Shown here piece after piece: positions 8,358 through 16,818 of a stretch of DNA of 64,000 nucleotides; the first letter of the stretch is position 1; each line of letters starts with the position of its first letter. The stretch is taken from positions 1 to 64,000 of the forward strand of contig JAFUBX010000010.1 in NCBI GenBank assembly GCA_017459985.1, read 5' to 3'. Under the pieces are notes generated by a model. It was not told the origin of the DNA and did no database searches. It saw nothing but the letters and a program-made list of their open reading frames with translations. This stretch comes from Parasporobacterium sp. (GTDB lineage: Bacteria; Bacillota; Clostridia; Lachnospirales; Lachnospiraceae). Made by a program: the position numbers and the translations under genes.

Positions 8358-9020
8358 ATGCTGAAGAAATCGTTGTTAGCCGCAGTTACAATTCTGTCGG
8401 TGGCTTTGTTGGCTGCCTGCGGAGAGAGCTCACAGCCAAATGAGACAGCAGCGGAACCGGATACTGTTGTCCTACAGGAGACAACTCCGGCATCTGAGGC
8501 TGATACGACAACTTTGGCAGAAGGAGAAACTACGACTGCTGCCTCGGATATGCAGATTACAGCTATAAAAAAAGCAGATACGGCTGATGGGGCCCAGACA
8601 GAGACCACACAGGAGACAAAGGCATCAGATGAGCAGGCGGCAGATGCTGCACCGGCTGGGGATCAAGACGGGGATCAGGCCGGAAATCAAACCGGAGAGC
8701 AGGCCGCAGGTGCTGCTCAGGCCCAGGAGGATGTGACAGCCGCTGCACAGGAACAAGCAGAACAGGATCCGGCAGAACCGCAGCAGGCAGCTGAGGACGG
8801 GGATGAAGATACGGATACTGCAGTCAGGACCGGTGAAACCGGAGTGGTTTCCGCGGATGGAGACGGACTTCTGCTGAGAGAAGGCCCGGATTCTTCCTAT
8901 GATTATCTTACGATCGTTCCGGACGGCACGGAGCTGACGATTCAGGAAGAGCAGGATGGCTGGGGGTATGTATCCTTCGACGGTCTTGAGGGATGGGTCT
9001 CCCTGGATTACGTGGAATAA
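8358..9020 (+). CDS. Lipoprotein with C-terminal SH3 domain
   Basis: ATG at 8358 follows AGGAGG with 9 bp spacing. The 220-residue protein has a lipoprotein signal peptide ending in 'LLAACGES', with Cys at about 21. A long low-complexity linker rich in Ala, Glu, Gln, Asp and Thr follows, with the motif 'GDQDGDQAGNQTGEQ'. Residues about 155-220 are a bacterial SH3 domain: 'TGVVSADGDGLLLREGPDSS' through 'GWVSLDYVE'. Such domains commonly bind peptidoglycan peptides. The long disordered linker would carry the domain through the wall. It stands alone between the repeat-rich region and a terminator. Exact role unknown. Confidence 0.82.
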   Translation: MLKKSLLAAVTILSVALLAACGESSQPNETAAEPDTVVLQETTPASEADTTTLAEGETTTAASDMQITAIKKADTADGAQTETTQETKASDEQAADAAPAGDQDGDQAGNQTGEQAAGAAQAQEDVTAAAQEQAEQDPAEPQQAAEDGDEDTDTAVRTGETGVVSADGDGLLLREGPDSSYDYLTIVPDGTELTIQEEQDGWGYVSFDGLEGWVSLDYVE

Positions 9021-9073
9021 CTGCTGAAAGCATCGCAGCCGGCAAGACACATCAATAAAAAGGCACATCAATA

Positions 9074-9113
9074 AAAAGACACCGCTGGTCGGAAGGGCCG
9101 GCGGTGTCTTTCA
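9074..9113. terminator. Bidirectional terminator between convergent genes
   Basis: AAAGACACCGC pairs with GCGGTGTCTTT around CTGGTCGGAAGGGCCG. A-rich and T-rich flanks on both sides suit the SH3 lipoprotein gene (+) and the ThrH-like gene (-). Confidence 0.8.
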
Positions 9114-9124
9114 ACAACATACCT

Positions 9125-9733
9125 TTATAAAACATTTTTGATTGCAGTGAGCAGTTCGTCGTATTCCTCGAAAGCAGGAATCTGCGGATAGTCCTTACGG
9201 ATCTGATCTGTGGTGCGGAACAGAAATCCGGCTTTGCCGGCCTGGATCATGCCCAGGTCGTTGAAACTGTCTCCGCAGGCGATGGTTTCGAATCCGATGG
9301 ACTGCAGGGCTTTTACGGTTGACAGCTTGGAATTGGCGATCCTCATGCGGAACCCTGTGATCTCTCCGCTGTCCGCGACTTCCAGAGTATTGCAGAAGAT
9401 TGTGGGCATTCCGAGCTTCTTCATCAGGGGGCCGGCAAATTGTGTGAACGTATCACTGATAATGATCGTCTGGGTGATGGATCGGAGTTCATCGAGAAAC
9501 TCCTTTGCTCCCGGCATCGGATCGATTCTGGAGATCGTATCCTGGATCTCTTTCAGACCGAGCCCGTGTTCCTTCAGGATACCGATCCGCCAGTTCATCA
9601 GTTTGTTATAATCCGGTTCATCCCGGGTGGTTCTTCTTAACTCCGGAATCCCGCTTGCTTCAGAAAAGGCGATCCAGATCTCAGGAACCAGGACCCCTTC
9701 CAGATCCAGACATACAATATTCATATCACTCAT
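9125..9733 (-). CDS. thrH: ThrH-type HAD phosphatase (phosphoserine phosphatase / homoserine phosphotransferase)
   Basis: The 202-residue HAD enzyme starts at ATG 9733 after AGGAGAAA. An upstream in-frame ATG at 9799 has no good site. Motif I is 'CLDLEGVLVPEIWIAF', motif II 'IISDTFTQFAG' and motif IV 'ACGDSFNDLGMIQAGKAGF'. DxEGxLxPE with the following Trp is the hallmark of ThrH, a bifunctional phosphoserine phosphatase and phosphoserine:homoserine phosphotransferase described in Pseudomonas. Here it could complete serine synthesis or make O-phosphohomoserine. It is a single gene convergent with the SH3 lipoprotein. Family assignment is strong; the physiological substrate is inferred. Confidence 0.85.
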   Translation of the reverse strand: MSDMNIVCLDLEGVLVPEIWIAFSEASGIPELRRTTRDEPDYNKLMNWRIGILKEHGLGLKEIQDTISRIDPMPGAKEFLDELRSITQTIIISDTFTQFAGPLMKKLGMPTIFCNTLEVADSGEITGFRMRIANSKLSTVKALQSIGFETIACGDSFNDLGMIQAGKAGFLFRTTDQIRKDYPQIPAFEEYDELLTAIKNVL

Positions 9734-9875
9734 CTTGTTTCTCCTGTTGGTCAGAAATTTTGACGACCGTATCCTTCCTGTGATACAATCACCAGACATT
9801 TTTGTGTTTCAGACAGTTTCTGAATGATTTTAGTTGGAACAGGGCAAAAGGTCAATAGCAGATTTGGAGAATGAA

Positions 9876-10793
9876 ATGATCAGACAAGTGGCAGTGATCG
9901 GAGCGGGCGCCGTGGGCAGTTTTTTCCTGGAAGGCCTTAATAAAGCGGGATGTCAGGTGTTTGCGGTGGCATCCGGAGAGCGGAAAGAGCGGTTGGAAAG
10001 GAATGGGATTGTTGTAAATGGCAGGGCAGTCTGCCCGGTTGTAAAAACCCCGGAGGAATCAAAGGGCGCGGATCTGATCATTGTCTGCGTGAAGTATAAT
10101 GCACTGCCGGAGGTCCTTGATCTGCTGGAACTTGCGGCTGATGAGCATACCATCCTTCTGTGTCCGATGAATGGGGTGGATACGGAGGAGATCATTGCCG
10201 GCAGAATGGGGAAGCAGCGGATCCTGCATTCCATGATGATCATTGCTGCGGAACGGGACGGAAATGAGATCATTTACAATGAAGGAGCGGTTCCCTGTGT
10301 TCATTATGGACAGGCAGAGGGATTTGGCAGCAGCAGGGATCTGGAGGCCCTGACGGAATTATTTGAAAGAACCGGCCTGACCTGTAAATATCAGGAAGAG
10401 ATCATCACAAGCATCTGGAACAAATTTGCCTTGAATATCAGCACCAATATTGCCCAGGCGATCGTTAACTGCAGCTACGGAGCCTACAAAATCAGCCCCT
10501 ACATGAATGCGCTGGGTCAGAAGCTCTGCGATGAAGTCCTGGCCGTGGCAGATGCCCGGAAGATTCGATGCACGTTTGATAATCAGCGTGCCCTGCAGAC
10601 CATCCGGACCAGTGATGCGGCCCGGTTTTCCACATTGCAGGACCTGTCGGCGGGACGGCATACGGAGGTGGATATGTTCTGCGGAACAGTGGTGAAAATG
10701 GGCCGGGAGTCCGGCGTGGACACTCCTTTTAATGAATTTGCATGGCTGGCGATCAAAGCACTGGAAGAAAGAAACGACGGACTGATCGGATAG
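9876..10793 (+). CDS. panE: Ketopantoate reductase family (2-dehydropantoate 2-reductase)
   Basis: The 305-residue protein starts 'MIRQVAVIGAGAVGSFF', the GxGxxG NADP-binding loop at the very N terminus. I therefore chose ATG 9876 (GGAG 10 bp upstream) over 9834. Further signs are 'DLIIVCVKYNALPEVL', 'LLCPMNGVDTEE' (NGV motif), 'KYQEEIITSIWNKFALNIS' (catalytic Lys and Asn region) and the C-terminal 'GRHTEVDMFCGTVVKMGRE'. The enzyme reduces ketopantoate to pantoate in coenzyme A synthesis. No panB or panC is near, and family members also act on other 2-oxo acids, so the pathway assignment is moderate. Confidence 0.85.
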   Translation: MIRQVAVIGAGAVGSFFLEGLNKAGCQVFAVASGERKERLERNGIVVNGRAVCPVVKTPEESKGADLIIVCVKYNALPEVLDLLELAADEHTILLCPMNGVDTEEIIAGRMGKQRILHSMMIIAAERDGNEIIYNEGAVPCVHYGQAEGFGSSRDLEALTELFERTGLTCKYQEEIITSIWNKFALNISTNIAQAIVNCSYGAYKISPYMNALGQKLCDEVLAVADARKIRCTFDNQRALQTIRTSDAARFSTLQDLSAGRHTEVDMFCGTVVKMGRESGVDTPFNEFAWLAIKALEERNDGLIG

Positions 10794-10807
10794 GATACGG
10801 TTATTGG

Positions 10808-10836
10808 TTGCGAAACAAAGGCAGATAGTATAAAAT
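10808..10836 (+). promoter_or_regulatory. Possible promoter of the acyl-CoA synthetase operon
   Basis: TTGCGA (10808-10813), 17 bp, TAAAAT (10831-10836), 45 bp before the start codon. The match to consensus is moderate. Confidence 0.4.
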
Positions 10837-10881
10837 CTCGTTTGACTGTCAGAGAATTGAGCATAAAGAGGGTATCAGCCT

Positions 10882-12648
10882 ATGCCGGATGAAAACAGAA
10901 GTAAACAGATCAGCACGGAAGAACCCAGAGTGAAGGCGCCGTGGAAGCCCTTCATCGGAGATATTCCGTTTCATATGGAATATGATCACGGGACCATTTT
11001 CCAGGCCATGGAAAAGGCGGCGATGAAATTCCCGGATTATATTGCCTACGAGTTTATGGGAACAAAGGTCACCTACCGTAAATTGCTGGAGGAGGTCCGG
11101 CTGTGTGCCCGGGCGTATAAGGCCATCGGCGTCCGGAACGGGGACCGGGTTACCCTGGCGCTCCCGAACTGCCCCCAGGCAGTCCTCAGTTTTTATGCTC
11201 TGAGCTGCATCGGAGCGATTTCCAATATGGTGCATCCGCTGTCTGCCCAGAATGAGCTGGAGTTTTTCATTAATGAATCCGAAAGCGTGACCGTCGTCAC
11301 GCTGGATCAGTTCTATAATAAAATCGAAGCGATCCGGCGCAATACCAAGCTGCTGAATGTCGTCATCGCCAGCGTTAAGGATGAACTGTCCCCTGCGCTC
11401 CGGACAGGATACATGCTGACGGAAGGCCGTAAGATCGCCAAGATCCCTAATGACGCGCCGATCATCCGCTGGAAGAAGTTCATGAATTATCACAAATACT
11501 GGAACTGGGAATACCAGTATGATACCGGCCCGGATGAAACGGCGGTGATCCTGTATTCCGGCGGAACCACCGGAAGGACCAAGGGCATTGAACTGACAAA
11601 TCTGAATTTCAACGCCCTGGGGGCGCAGATCATTGCCACAAATCCCATGTTCCGTCCCGGTGATGTGATGCTTGCCGCCATGCCGGTCTTTCACGGTTTC
11701 GGGCTGGGCGTCTGCATCCATGCCATGCTGATCAGCGGAGGGACTTCTTCTCTGGTACCCCGATTTACCCCGAAGAGTTATTCGAAGCTGATCACCCGGA
11801 ATAAATGCAATTTTATTGCCGGTGTGCCGACGCTGTATGAAGCGCTGATCCATGAACCTTCCATGGAAAATGCAGATCTGAGCAGACTGAAGGGCGTGTA
11901 TTCCGGCGGAGATTCCCTGAGTATCGGCCTGAAAAAGAGCATTGATAAATTCCTGTATGACCATGGCTCTCCGGTTCAGGTCCGTGAGGGCTACGGCGCG
12001 ACGGAAACGGTCAATGCCTGCTGCCTGACCCCGCCGACCATGTTCAAGGAAGGAAGCATCGGGATTCCGTTCCCGGATACCTATTTTAAGATTGTGAAGC
12101 CCGGGACCGAAGAGGAAATGCCCTACGGAGAAGAAGGGGAGATCCTGGTTGCAGGACCGACTGCCATGAAGGGCTATCTGAAGCACCCGGATGAAACTGC
12201 ACAGACCGTGAAGACGCATCAGGACGGGATGCGCTGGGTTTATACCGGGGATCTGGGGTATATGGACGAAGAAGGATTTGTCTATTTCCGGGGCAGGATC
12301 AAGAGGATGATCGTAAGTTCCGGGTACAATATTTATCCTGCGGAAATGGAAAATATTCTGGATAACAATGAGATGGTTCACATGAGCTGTGTCATCGGTG
12401 TTCCGGATCCGTACAGGATGCAGAAGGTCAAGGCCTTTGTGGTCCTCAAGCAGGGATTTGAACCAAATGATGAAACCCGGGAAGAGCTTCTGAAGTACTG
12501 CAGAAAGAATATCGCCAAGTATGCGATGCCGTATCAGATCGAATTCCGGACTTCCCTGCCGACCACGGTGGTGGGGAAGGTCGCCTACCGGGTGCTGGAA
12601 CAGGAAGAAGCACAAGCGCAGAACAATGAACGAAGGCCTGAAGATTGA
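10882..12648 (+). CDS. Acyl-CoA synthetase / AMP-dependent ligase
   Basis: The 588-residue adenylate-forming enzyme has its core motifs in order: 'ILYSGGTTGRTKGIELTN' (P-loop, about residue 220), 'GYGATETVNACCLTPP' (about 372), 'YTGDLGYMDEEGFVYFRGR' (about 453) and 'IVSSGYNIYPAEMENIL' (hinge and C-terminal domain). The C terminus 'TTVVGKVAYRVLE' carries the catalytic Lys region. It activates a carboxylic acid to acyl-AMP and then acyl-CoA; medium- or long-chain fatty acids are most likely. The 3' end overlaps the PHP phosphatase gene by 23 bp, so the two are translationally coupled. Substrate cannot be read from sequence. Confidence 0.88.
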   Translation: MPDENRSKQISTEEPRVKAPWKPFIGDIPFHMEYDHGTIFQAMEKAAMKFPDYIAYEFMGTKVTYRKLLEEVRLCARAYKAIGVRNGDRVTLALPNCPQAVLSFYALSCIGAISNMVHPLSAQNELEFFINESESVTVVTLDQFYNKIEAIRRNTKLLNVVIASVKDELSPALRTGYMLTEGRKIAKIPNDAPIIRWKKFMNYHKYWNWEYQYDTGPDETAVILYSGGTTGRTKGIELTNLNFNALGAQIIATNPMFRPGDVMLAAMPVFHGFGLGVCIHAMLISGGTSSLVPRFTPKSYSKLITRNKCNFIAGVPTLYEALIHEPSMENADLSRLKGVYSGGDSLSIGLKKSIDKFLYDHGSPVQVREGYGATETVNACCLTPPTMFKEGSIGIPFPDTYFKIVKPGTEEEMPYGEEGEILVAGPTAMKGYLKHPDETAQTVKTHQDGMRWVYTGDLGYMDEEGFVYFRGRIKRMIVSSGYNIYPAEMENILDNNEMVHMSCVIGVPDPYRMQKVKAFVVLKQGFEPNDETREELLKYCRKNIAKYAMPYQIEFRTSLPTTVVGKVAYRVLEQEEAQAQNNERRPED

Positions 12649-13420
12649 CTGGAATGATCTGCGAAAGACAGATCTTCATATGCATACCGTTTATTGCGAC
12701 GGCAAAAATACGCCGGAAGAGATGGTGCTCTCGGCTCTGGACAAGGGCATGCACTGCATCGGCTTTTCGGGGCACAGCTACGTGGAGTTTGATCCTTCCT
12801 GCGGGATGAATCCGGAACAGGAAGCAGCTTACCGGAAGGAGATCCGGTCTCTGAAAGAAGTATACGGAGATCGCATCCGGATCCTCTGCGGCATCGAAAT
12901 GGATTATCATTCCACGCTGTGCGGATCGGAGGACGCCCGGTCCTTCGATTATATAATTGGCTCGGTGCATTATCTGGACACGCCGGACGGGCCGAAGGCA
13001 TTGGATGATACGCCGGAAGTTTTTTCGGAAACTGTGGAAACCTATTTCGGCGGAGATTATTATCTTGCCGCGGAGCAGTATTTTGAACACGTCTCGGATG
13101 TGGTGCGGAGAACCCGCTGCGATATCATCGGGCATTTCGATCTGATCACCAAGTTTAATGAAGTCTGTCATTTTTTTGATGAACAGCATCCCCGATATAT
13201 CGCTGCCTGGAACAAGGCCCTGAAGAAGCTGATCCCTTCCGGCCGGCTGTTTGAGATCAACACCGGAGGAATTTCCCGGGGATGGAAGCAAACCCCGTAT
13301 CCCTCGTCTGACCAGATTGCCGTGATCCGTGAGCAGGGGGGCCAGCTGATCCTGTCCAGCGACAGTCATAACTGCGATACCATCGGCTTCGGTTTCAATA
13401 CCTTCAGCAGCCTGCTGTGA
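12626..13420 (+). CDS. PHP-domain phosphatase, histidinol-phosphatase (HisK) family
   Basis: The start at ATG 12626 lies inside the 3' end of the acyl-CoA synthetase gene and gives a 264-residue protein. Metal-binding motifs of the PHP fold are 'KTDLHMHTVYCDGKNTPEE' near the N terminus, 'GFSGHSY', 'ILCGIEMDYH', 'IIGHFDLITKFN' and 'ILSSDSHNCDTIGFGF' near the C terminus. These match the HisJ/HisK-type histidinol-phosphate phosphatase that acts late in histidine synthesis. No other his gene is nearby and the coupling to an acyl-CoA ligase is odd, so another phosphate ester may be the true substrate. A terminator follows. Confidence 0.8.
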   Translation: MNEGLKIDWNDLRKTDLHMHTVYCDGKNTPEEMVLSALDKGMHCIGFSGHSYVEFDPSCGMNPEQEAAYRKEIRSLKEVYGDRIRILCGIEMDYHSTLCGSEDARSFDYIIGSVHYLDTPDGPKALDDTPEVFSETVETYFGGDYYLAAEQYFEHVSDVVRRTRCDIIGHFDLITKFNEVCHFFDEQHPRYIAAWNKALKKLIPSGRLFEINTGGISRGWKQTPYPSSDQIAVIREQGGQLILSSDSHNCDTIGFGFNTFSSLL

Positions 13421-13446
13421 TGCCGGACTGTGAGCCGGAACCGCCT

Positions 13447-13486
13447 CCGCATGACATTTTCATTTCGGATGTCATGCGGGTTTTTA
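13447..13486 (+). terminator. Rho-independent terminator
   Basis: CCGCATGACAT pairs with ATGTCATGCGG, then GTTTTT. Part of the stem (CCGCATGACAT) recurs at 13499-13509, as does a similar GCATGAC stem in the 7193-7239 terminator. Confidence 0.8.
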
Positions 13487-13531
13487 ATTTCTCGATTTCC
13501 GCATGACATTAAGTAAAAAATAAAAAAACAC

Positions 13532-13585
13532 TTGAAAAGTTAGCAGAAGGTAACTAGAATAGCTGACAGTTAGCGAAGGCTAACT
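13532..13585 (+). promoter_or_regulatory. Promoter with two palindromic operators for the ABC exporter
   Basis: TTGAAA (13532-13537), 17 bp and TAGAAT (13555-13560) form a sigma-A type promoter. The spacer coincides with an imperfect 18-bp palindrome, AGTTAGCAGAAGGTAACT (13538-13555). A perfect version, AGTTAGCGAAGGCTAACT, lies at 13568-13585, exactly 30 bp downstream, so on the same face of the helix. A dimeric repressor (TetR- or MarR-like, not in this window) would block polymerase. Confidence 0.75.
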
Positions 13586-13639
13586 AAAACAGGTAAAAAT
13601 CATCTTTCTGAGATGCTGACAAATCGGGAGGAAAGGATT

Positions 13640-14341
13640 ATGGCAATCGTAGAATTTGAAAATGTATCGAGGGTCTATACCAGCGGAGACCATGAACAAA
13701 AAGCGCTGGATCAGGTCAATCTGTCTCTGGAGGAAGGCAGGTTTATTGTTGTACTGGGGCCCAGCGGAGCAGGAAAAAGTACGCTGCTGAATCTTCTGGG
13801 CGGTCTGGACAGTCCGACCGAAGGACGGATCGTTGTGGATGGCAGGGATATCTCGGAACTGTCCGAGGATGAACTGGCGGATTATCGTTCCTATGCGGTG
13901 GGCTTTGTGTTCCAGTCCTATAATCTGATTCCGACCCTGACGGTGTATGAAAATGTGGCCCTGGTCAGGGAAATTGCGCCGGAGGCGCTGGATCCGAAGG
14001 AGATGCTGACCAAAGTCGGGCTGGAAGATCATATGAAACAGTTCCCCTCCCAGCTGTCGGGAGGAGAGCAGCAGAGGGTTTCCATCGCAAGAGCGCTTAC
14101 AAAAAACCCGAGAATCCTGCTCTGTGACGAACCGACCGGAGCGCTGGACTCCCAGACCGGTGTTCTGGTGCTGAAGCTGCTTCTGGAAATGGCCCGGAAT
14201 TACGGAAAAACAATCATTATCGTGACCCACAATCAGAATATTGCCAGAATGGCAGACGCCGTCATTCACGTCAAAAACGGGAAGATCGAATCTGTGGAAG
14301 AGCAGGATCACCCGCTGTCAGCAGATGAAATAGATTGGTAG
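13640..14341 (+). CDS. ABC transporter ATP-binding protein, MacB/LolD type
   Basis: The 233-residue ATPase starts at ATG 13640 after GGGAGGAAAGG; an ATG at 13613 lacks a site. Walker A is '[17 protein letters not shown]', the signature is '[15 protein letters not shown]', and Walker B with D-loop is '[16 protein letters not shown]'; the H-loop is 'IIVTHNQN'. '[18 protein letters not shown]' is typical of the FtsE/MacB/LolD group, which drives extracytoplasmic (mechanotransmission) transporters. It lies 8 bp before its large permease and behind a repressor-type promoter. This suggests inducible export or resistance to a peptide or drug. The ligand is unknown. Confidence 0.92.
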   Translation: MAIVEFENVSRVYTSGDHEQKALDQVNLSLEEGRFIVVLGPSGAGKSTLLNLLGGLDSPTEGRIVVDGRDISELSEDELADYRSYAVGFVFQSYNLIPTLTVYENVALVREIAPEALDPKEMLTKVGLEDHMKQFPSQLSGGEQQRVSIARALTKNPRILLCDEPTGALDSQTGVLVLKLLLEMARNYGKTIIIVTHNQNIARMADAVIHVKNGKIESVEEQDHPLSADEIDW

Positions 14342-14349
14342 GTGAGAGG

Positions 14350-16698
14350 ATGTTATTCAGAAAACTGATCAGAACTGCGGGCCGGTACAGGGCACAGTTC
14401 ATTTCCATGATCATTATGACAGCTCTGGGAATCGGGATGTTTCTGGGATTTAACATGGAATGGGTAAGCCTGGAAACCAATATGCAGCAGTTTTTCTCGG
14501 ACACCGGATTCGCAGATTACAGGATCCTTTCGGAAGACGGATTTTCCGAAGAGGACCTGGAAAAGATCCAGGCAATCGAAGGAGTGGAAAAGGCCGCCCG
14601 TTATCTGTCCGTCAATGCGGATCTGGCGGGAACTTCCAAGTCTCTGGCGATCACGATTACCGAGGATGCGGAGGTATCCGGTTTTGTTGTGATGGAAGGG
14701 GAGGCGTATGACGAGACCAGTACAGATGGAATCTGGCTGTTTGATAAATTCGCGGAAGAGAACGGGATCACAGTCGGGGAGGAACTGGAACTGACCTATG
14801 AGACCCTTTCTGTCAAAGGAACCGTAAAGGGCCTGATCGAATCCTCCGAATACATGATCTGTCTCCAGGATGAGACCCAGATGATGCCGGCCTTTGATGC
14901 CTATGGGTATGTGTATGTTTCTCCGGCAATGCTGAAAAAGATCCTGCCCGTTAAGATCAAAGGGATCATGGACAGACTGTTTCATCAGATCAATGTCCGT
15001 TCCGGACTGGAGAAAAAAGTATTTCAGGAAGCAGTGGATCAGGCATTGGGAAAAACCATGGTGGTGATTGGGAAGGAGGACACCGTTTCCTGGTCAGAAG
15101 CGATGGGAGAGGCCCAGGAAGGAAAGACCATGGGAGCGATCCTCCCGGTTTTATTCCTGCTGATTTCCGTGCTGACCATGGTTACAACGATGCACCGGAT
15201 CGCCACAAATGAAAAGACCCAGATCGGAACCCTGAAAGCCCTGGGATTTAAAAATAAACGGATCCTCAGGCATTACTGCTCCTACTCCCTGCTGATCGGA
15301 ATCACGGGGGCGCTGCTCGGAATCGGGCTGGGATATTTTGTGGCCTGGTTCATCCTGAATCCCAATGGGATGATGGCAACCTATATTGTGATGCCCCGGT
15401 GGACGCTGTATATCCCCTGGTGGTGCTGGCTGACGGTGGCGCTGGTGGTCCTCCTGATGCTTGTAATCGGCAGGATCTCGATTGCGGAAATGATGAAGGG
15501 AACTGCGGCAGATGCGCTGCGGCCCTATGTTCCCAGGGTATCAAGGCCGATGCTGATCGAGAAAACAAAATTGTGGGAGCGGCTGAAGTTCGGAACAAAA
15601 TGGAATCTCCGGGATATTATGCGTCATAAATCCCGGTCCATCGTCACACTGATCGGAATCCTGGGATGTATGATCCTGATGGTTGCGGCCATTGGCATGT
15701 ATGAAACCGCAAATGCCTTTATCGAAACAACCTATGTGCAGAATGCAGGATATTCTTCCCGGATCTTTCCGGCTTCCTCCGGAAGGGAAACCGCGGATGC
15801 CGGAAAAGCCAATCAGACCGCCCTGGAACTGGCGGAAGAGTATCAGGGGGATTACAGTGTCTCCATGAGTGTCCAGGTGGAAGAGGAAACCTATCTCATG
15901 GACATCTATCATATCGAAAATGATCTGATCCGGTTTATGGATCAGAATAACCGGGGTATGGAGCTGCCGGACGACGGCGCCTTTGTCTGCCTGCGGATCC
16001 GGGAAGAGCTCGGACTGAAAGAAGGGGATGAGATCACGGTGAGTTTGTTTGGCACGGACGCGAAGTACCGGATCCGGATCGCCGGCTTTAACCGCTCCAT
16101 GACGGAAAGCATCAGCCTGTCGGACACCTATGCCTCCACGCTTCTTTACGAGGGGGAGCCTCTGACAGAAAGCGATGGTTACCGGATCGGCGCCGTATAT
16201 ACGGCTGTGTCGAAATCCCAGGTGAATCAGGATGAGCGGATCTCTTCCGTCCAGAGCCGGGACGATATTGTTAACGCCATGGATTCCTTCATGGACATCC
16301 TGAACCTGGCGGTTGTGATTCTGGTGATCGCGGCAGTGGTGCTGGGCATTGTGGTGCTTTATAATCTGGGAGTCATGAGCTATACCGAACGCTATCGGGA
16401 AATGGCAACGCTGAAGGTTGTGGGATTCAAAAACCGTCAGATCAGGACCCTGCTGATCAGTCAGAATCTGTGGATTACGGTGACCGGGATCATTGTGGGA
16501 ATCTTTGCGGGAATCGGAGTGCTGGTTTATCTGATGAAGGCCCTGGCGCCGGAGTACGAGATGAAGGTTGTGATCGGGCCTCTGACCATCATCATCAGTG
16601 TGGCTGTAACATTCGCAGTTTCTCTTCTGGTGGGGCTGATGGTATCCCGGAAGAGCCGGAAGATCGATATGGTCGAGGCGCTGAAGACTCCGGAATAA
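14350..16698 (+). CDS. ABC transporter permease with two FtsX domains
   Basis: I chose ATG 14350 (GTGAGAGG upstream) over an in-frame TTG at 14335, giving 782 residues. One helix at the N terminus ('FISMIIMTALGIGMFLGF') is followed by a long extracellular domain. Then come three helices ending near residue 390, a second N-terminal-type helix ('IVTLIGILGCMILMVAAIGMY', about 440), another extracellular domain, and three final helices. 'LKALGFKNKRILRHY' and 'LKVVGFKNRQIRTLL' are the conserved FtsX coupling-helix motifs that contact the ATPase. This is the usual fused-permease layout of YknZ/BceB-like or lipoprotein-type exporters in Firmicutes. A strong terminator follows. Confidence 0.9.
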   Translation: MLFRKLIRTAGRYRAQFISMIIMTALGIGMFLGFNMEWVSLETNMQQFFSDTGFADYRILSEDGFSEEDLEKIQAIEGVEKAARYLSVNADLAGTSKSLAITITEDAEVSGFVVMEGEAYDETSTDGIWLFDKFAEENGITVGEELELTYETLSVKGTVKGLIESSEYMICLQDETQMMPAFDAYGYVYVSPAMLKKILPVKIKGIMDRLFHQINVRSGLEKKVFQEAVDQALGKTMVVIGKEDTVSWSEAMGEAQEGKTMGAILPVLFLLISVLTMVTTMHRIATNEKTQIGTLKALGFKNKRILRHYCSYSLLIGITGALLGIGLGYFVAWFILNPNGMMATYIVMPRWTLYIPWWCWLTVALVVLLMLVIGRISIAEMMKGTAADALRPYVPRVSRPMLIEKTKLWERLKFGTKWNLRDIMRHKSRSIVTLIGILGCMILMVAAIGMYETANAFIETTYVQNAGYSSRIFPASSGRETADAGKANQTALELAEEYQGDYSVSMSVQVEEETYLMDIYHIENDLIRFMDQNNRGMELPDDGAFVCLRIREELGLKEGDEITVSLFGTDAKYRIRIAGFNRSMTESISLSDTYASTLLYEGEPLTESDGYRIGAVYTAVSKSQVNQDERISSVQSRDDIVNAMDSFMDILNLAVVILVIAAVVLGIVVLYNLGVMSYTERYREMATLKVVGFKNRQIRTLLISQNLWITVTGIIVGIFAGIGVLVYLMKALAPEYEMKVVIGPLTIIISVAVTFAVSLLVGLMVSRKSRKIDMVEALKTPE

Positions 16699-16759
16699 AG
16701 ACCAAGGCAGAAACATCAGCGGCGAAGGCTGTCTTTATCACATAAAATCATATATAAAA

Positions 16760-16793
16760 AGGGGCGCCGGTGATCGGAACCGGCGCCCCTTGA
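16760..16793. terminator. GC-rich terminator between convergent genes
   Basis: GGGGCGCCGG and CCGGCGCCCC make a 10-bp perfect stem with a 9-base loop. A-rich sequence lies on the left and TT on the right, so it serves the minus-strand aminotransferase best and probably both directions. Confidence 0.75.
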
Positions 16794-16818
16794 AGTTTGT
16801 GATAAAACGTAAACTGCT

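Noticed and set aside
15541-16716. Long open frame (about 390 codons) on the minus strand inside the ABC permease gene
   Set aside because: It is antisense to a well-supported permease, its composition is His/Gln/Asp-rich as expected from a shadow frame, and there is no ribosome-binding site.
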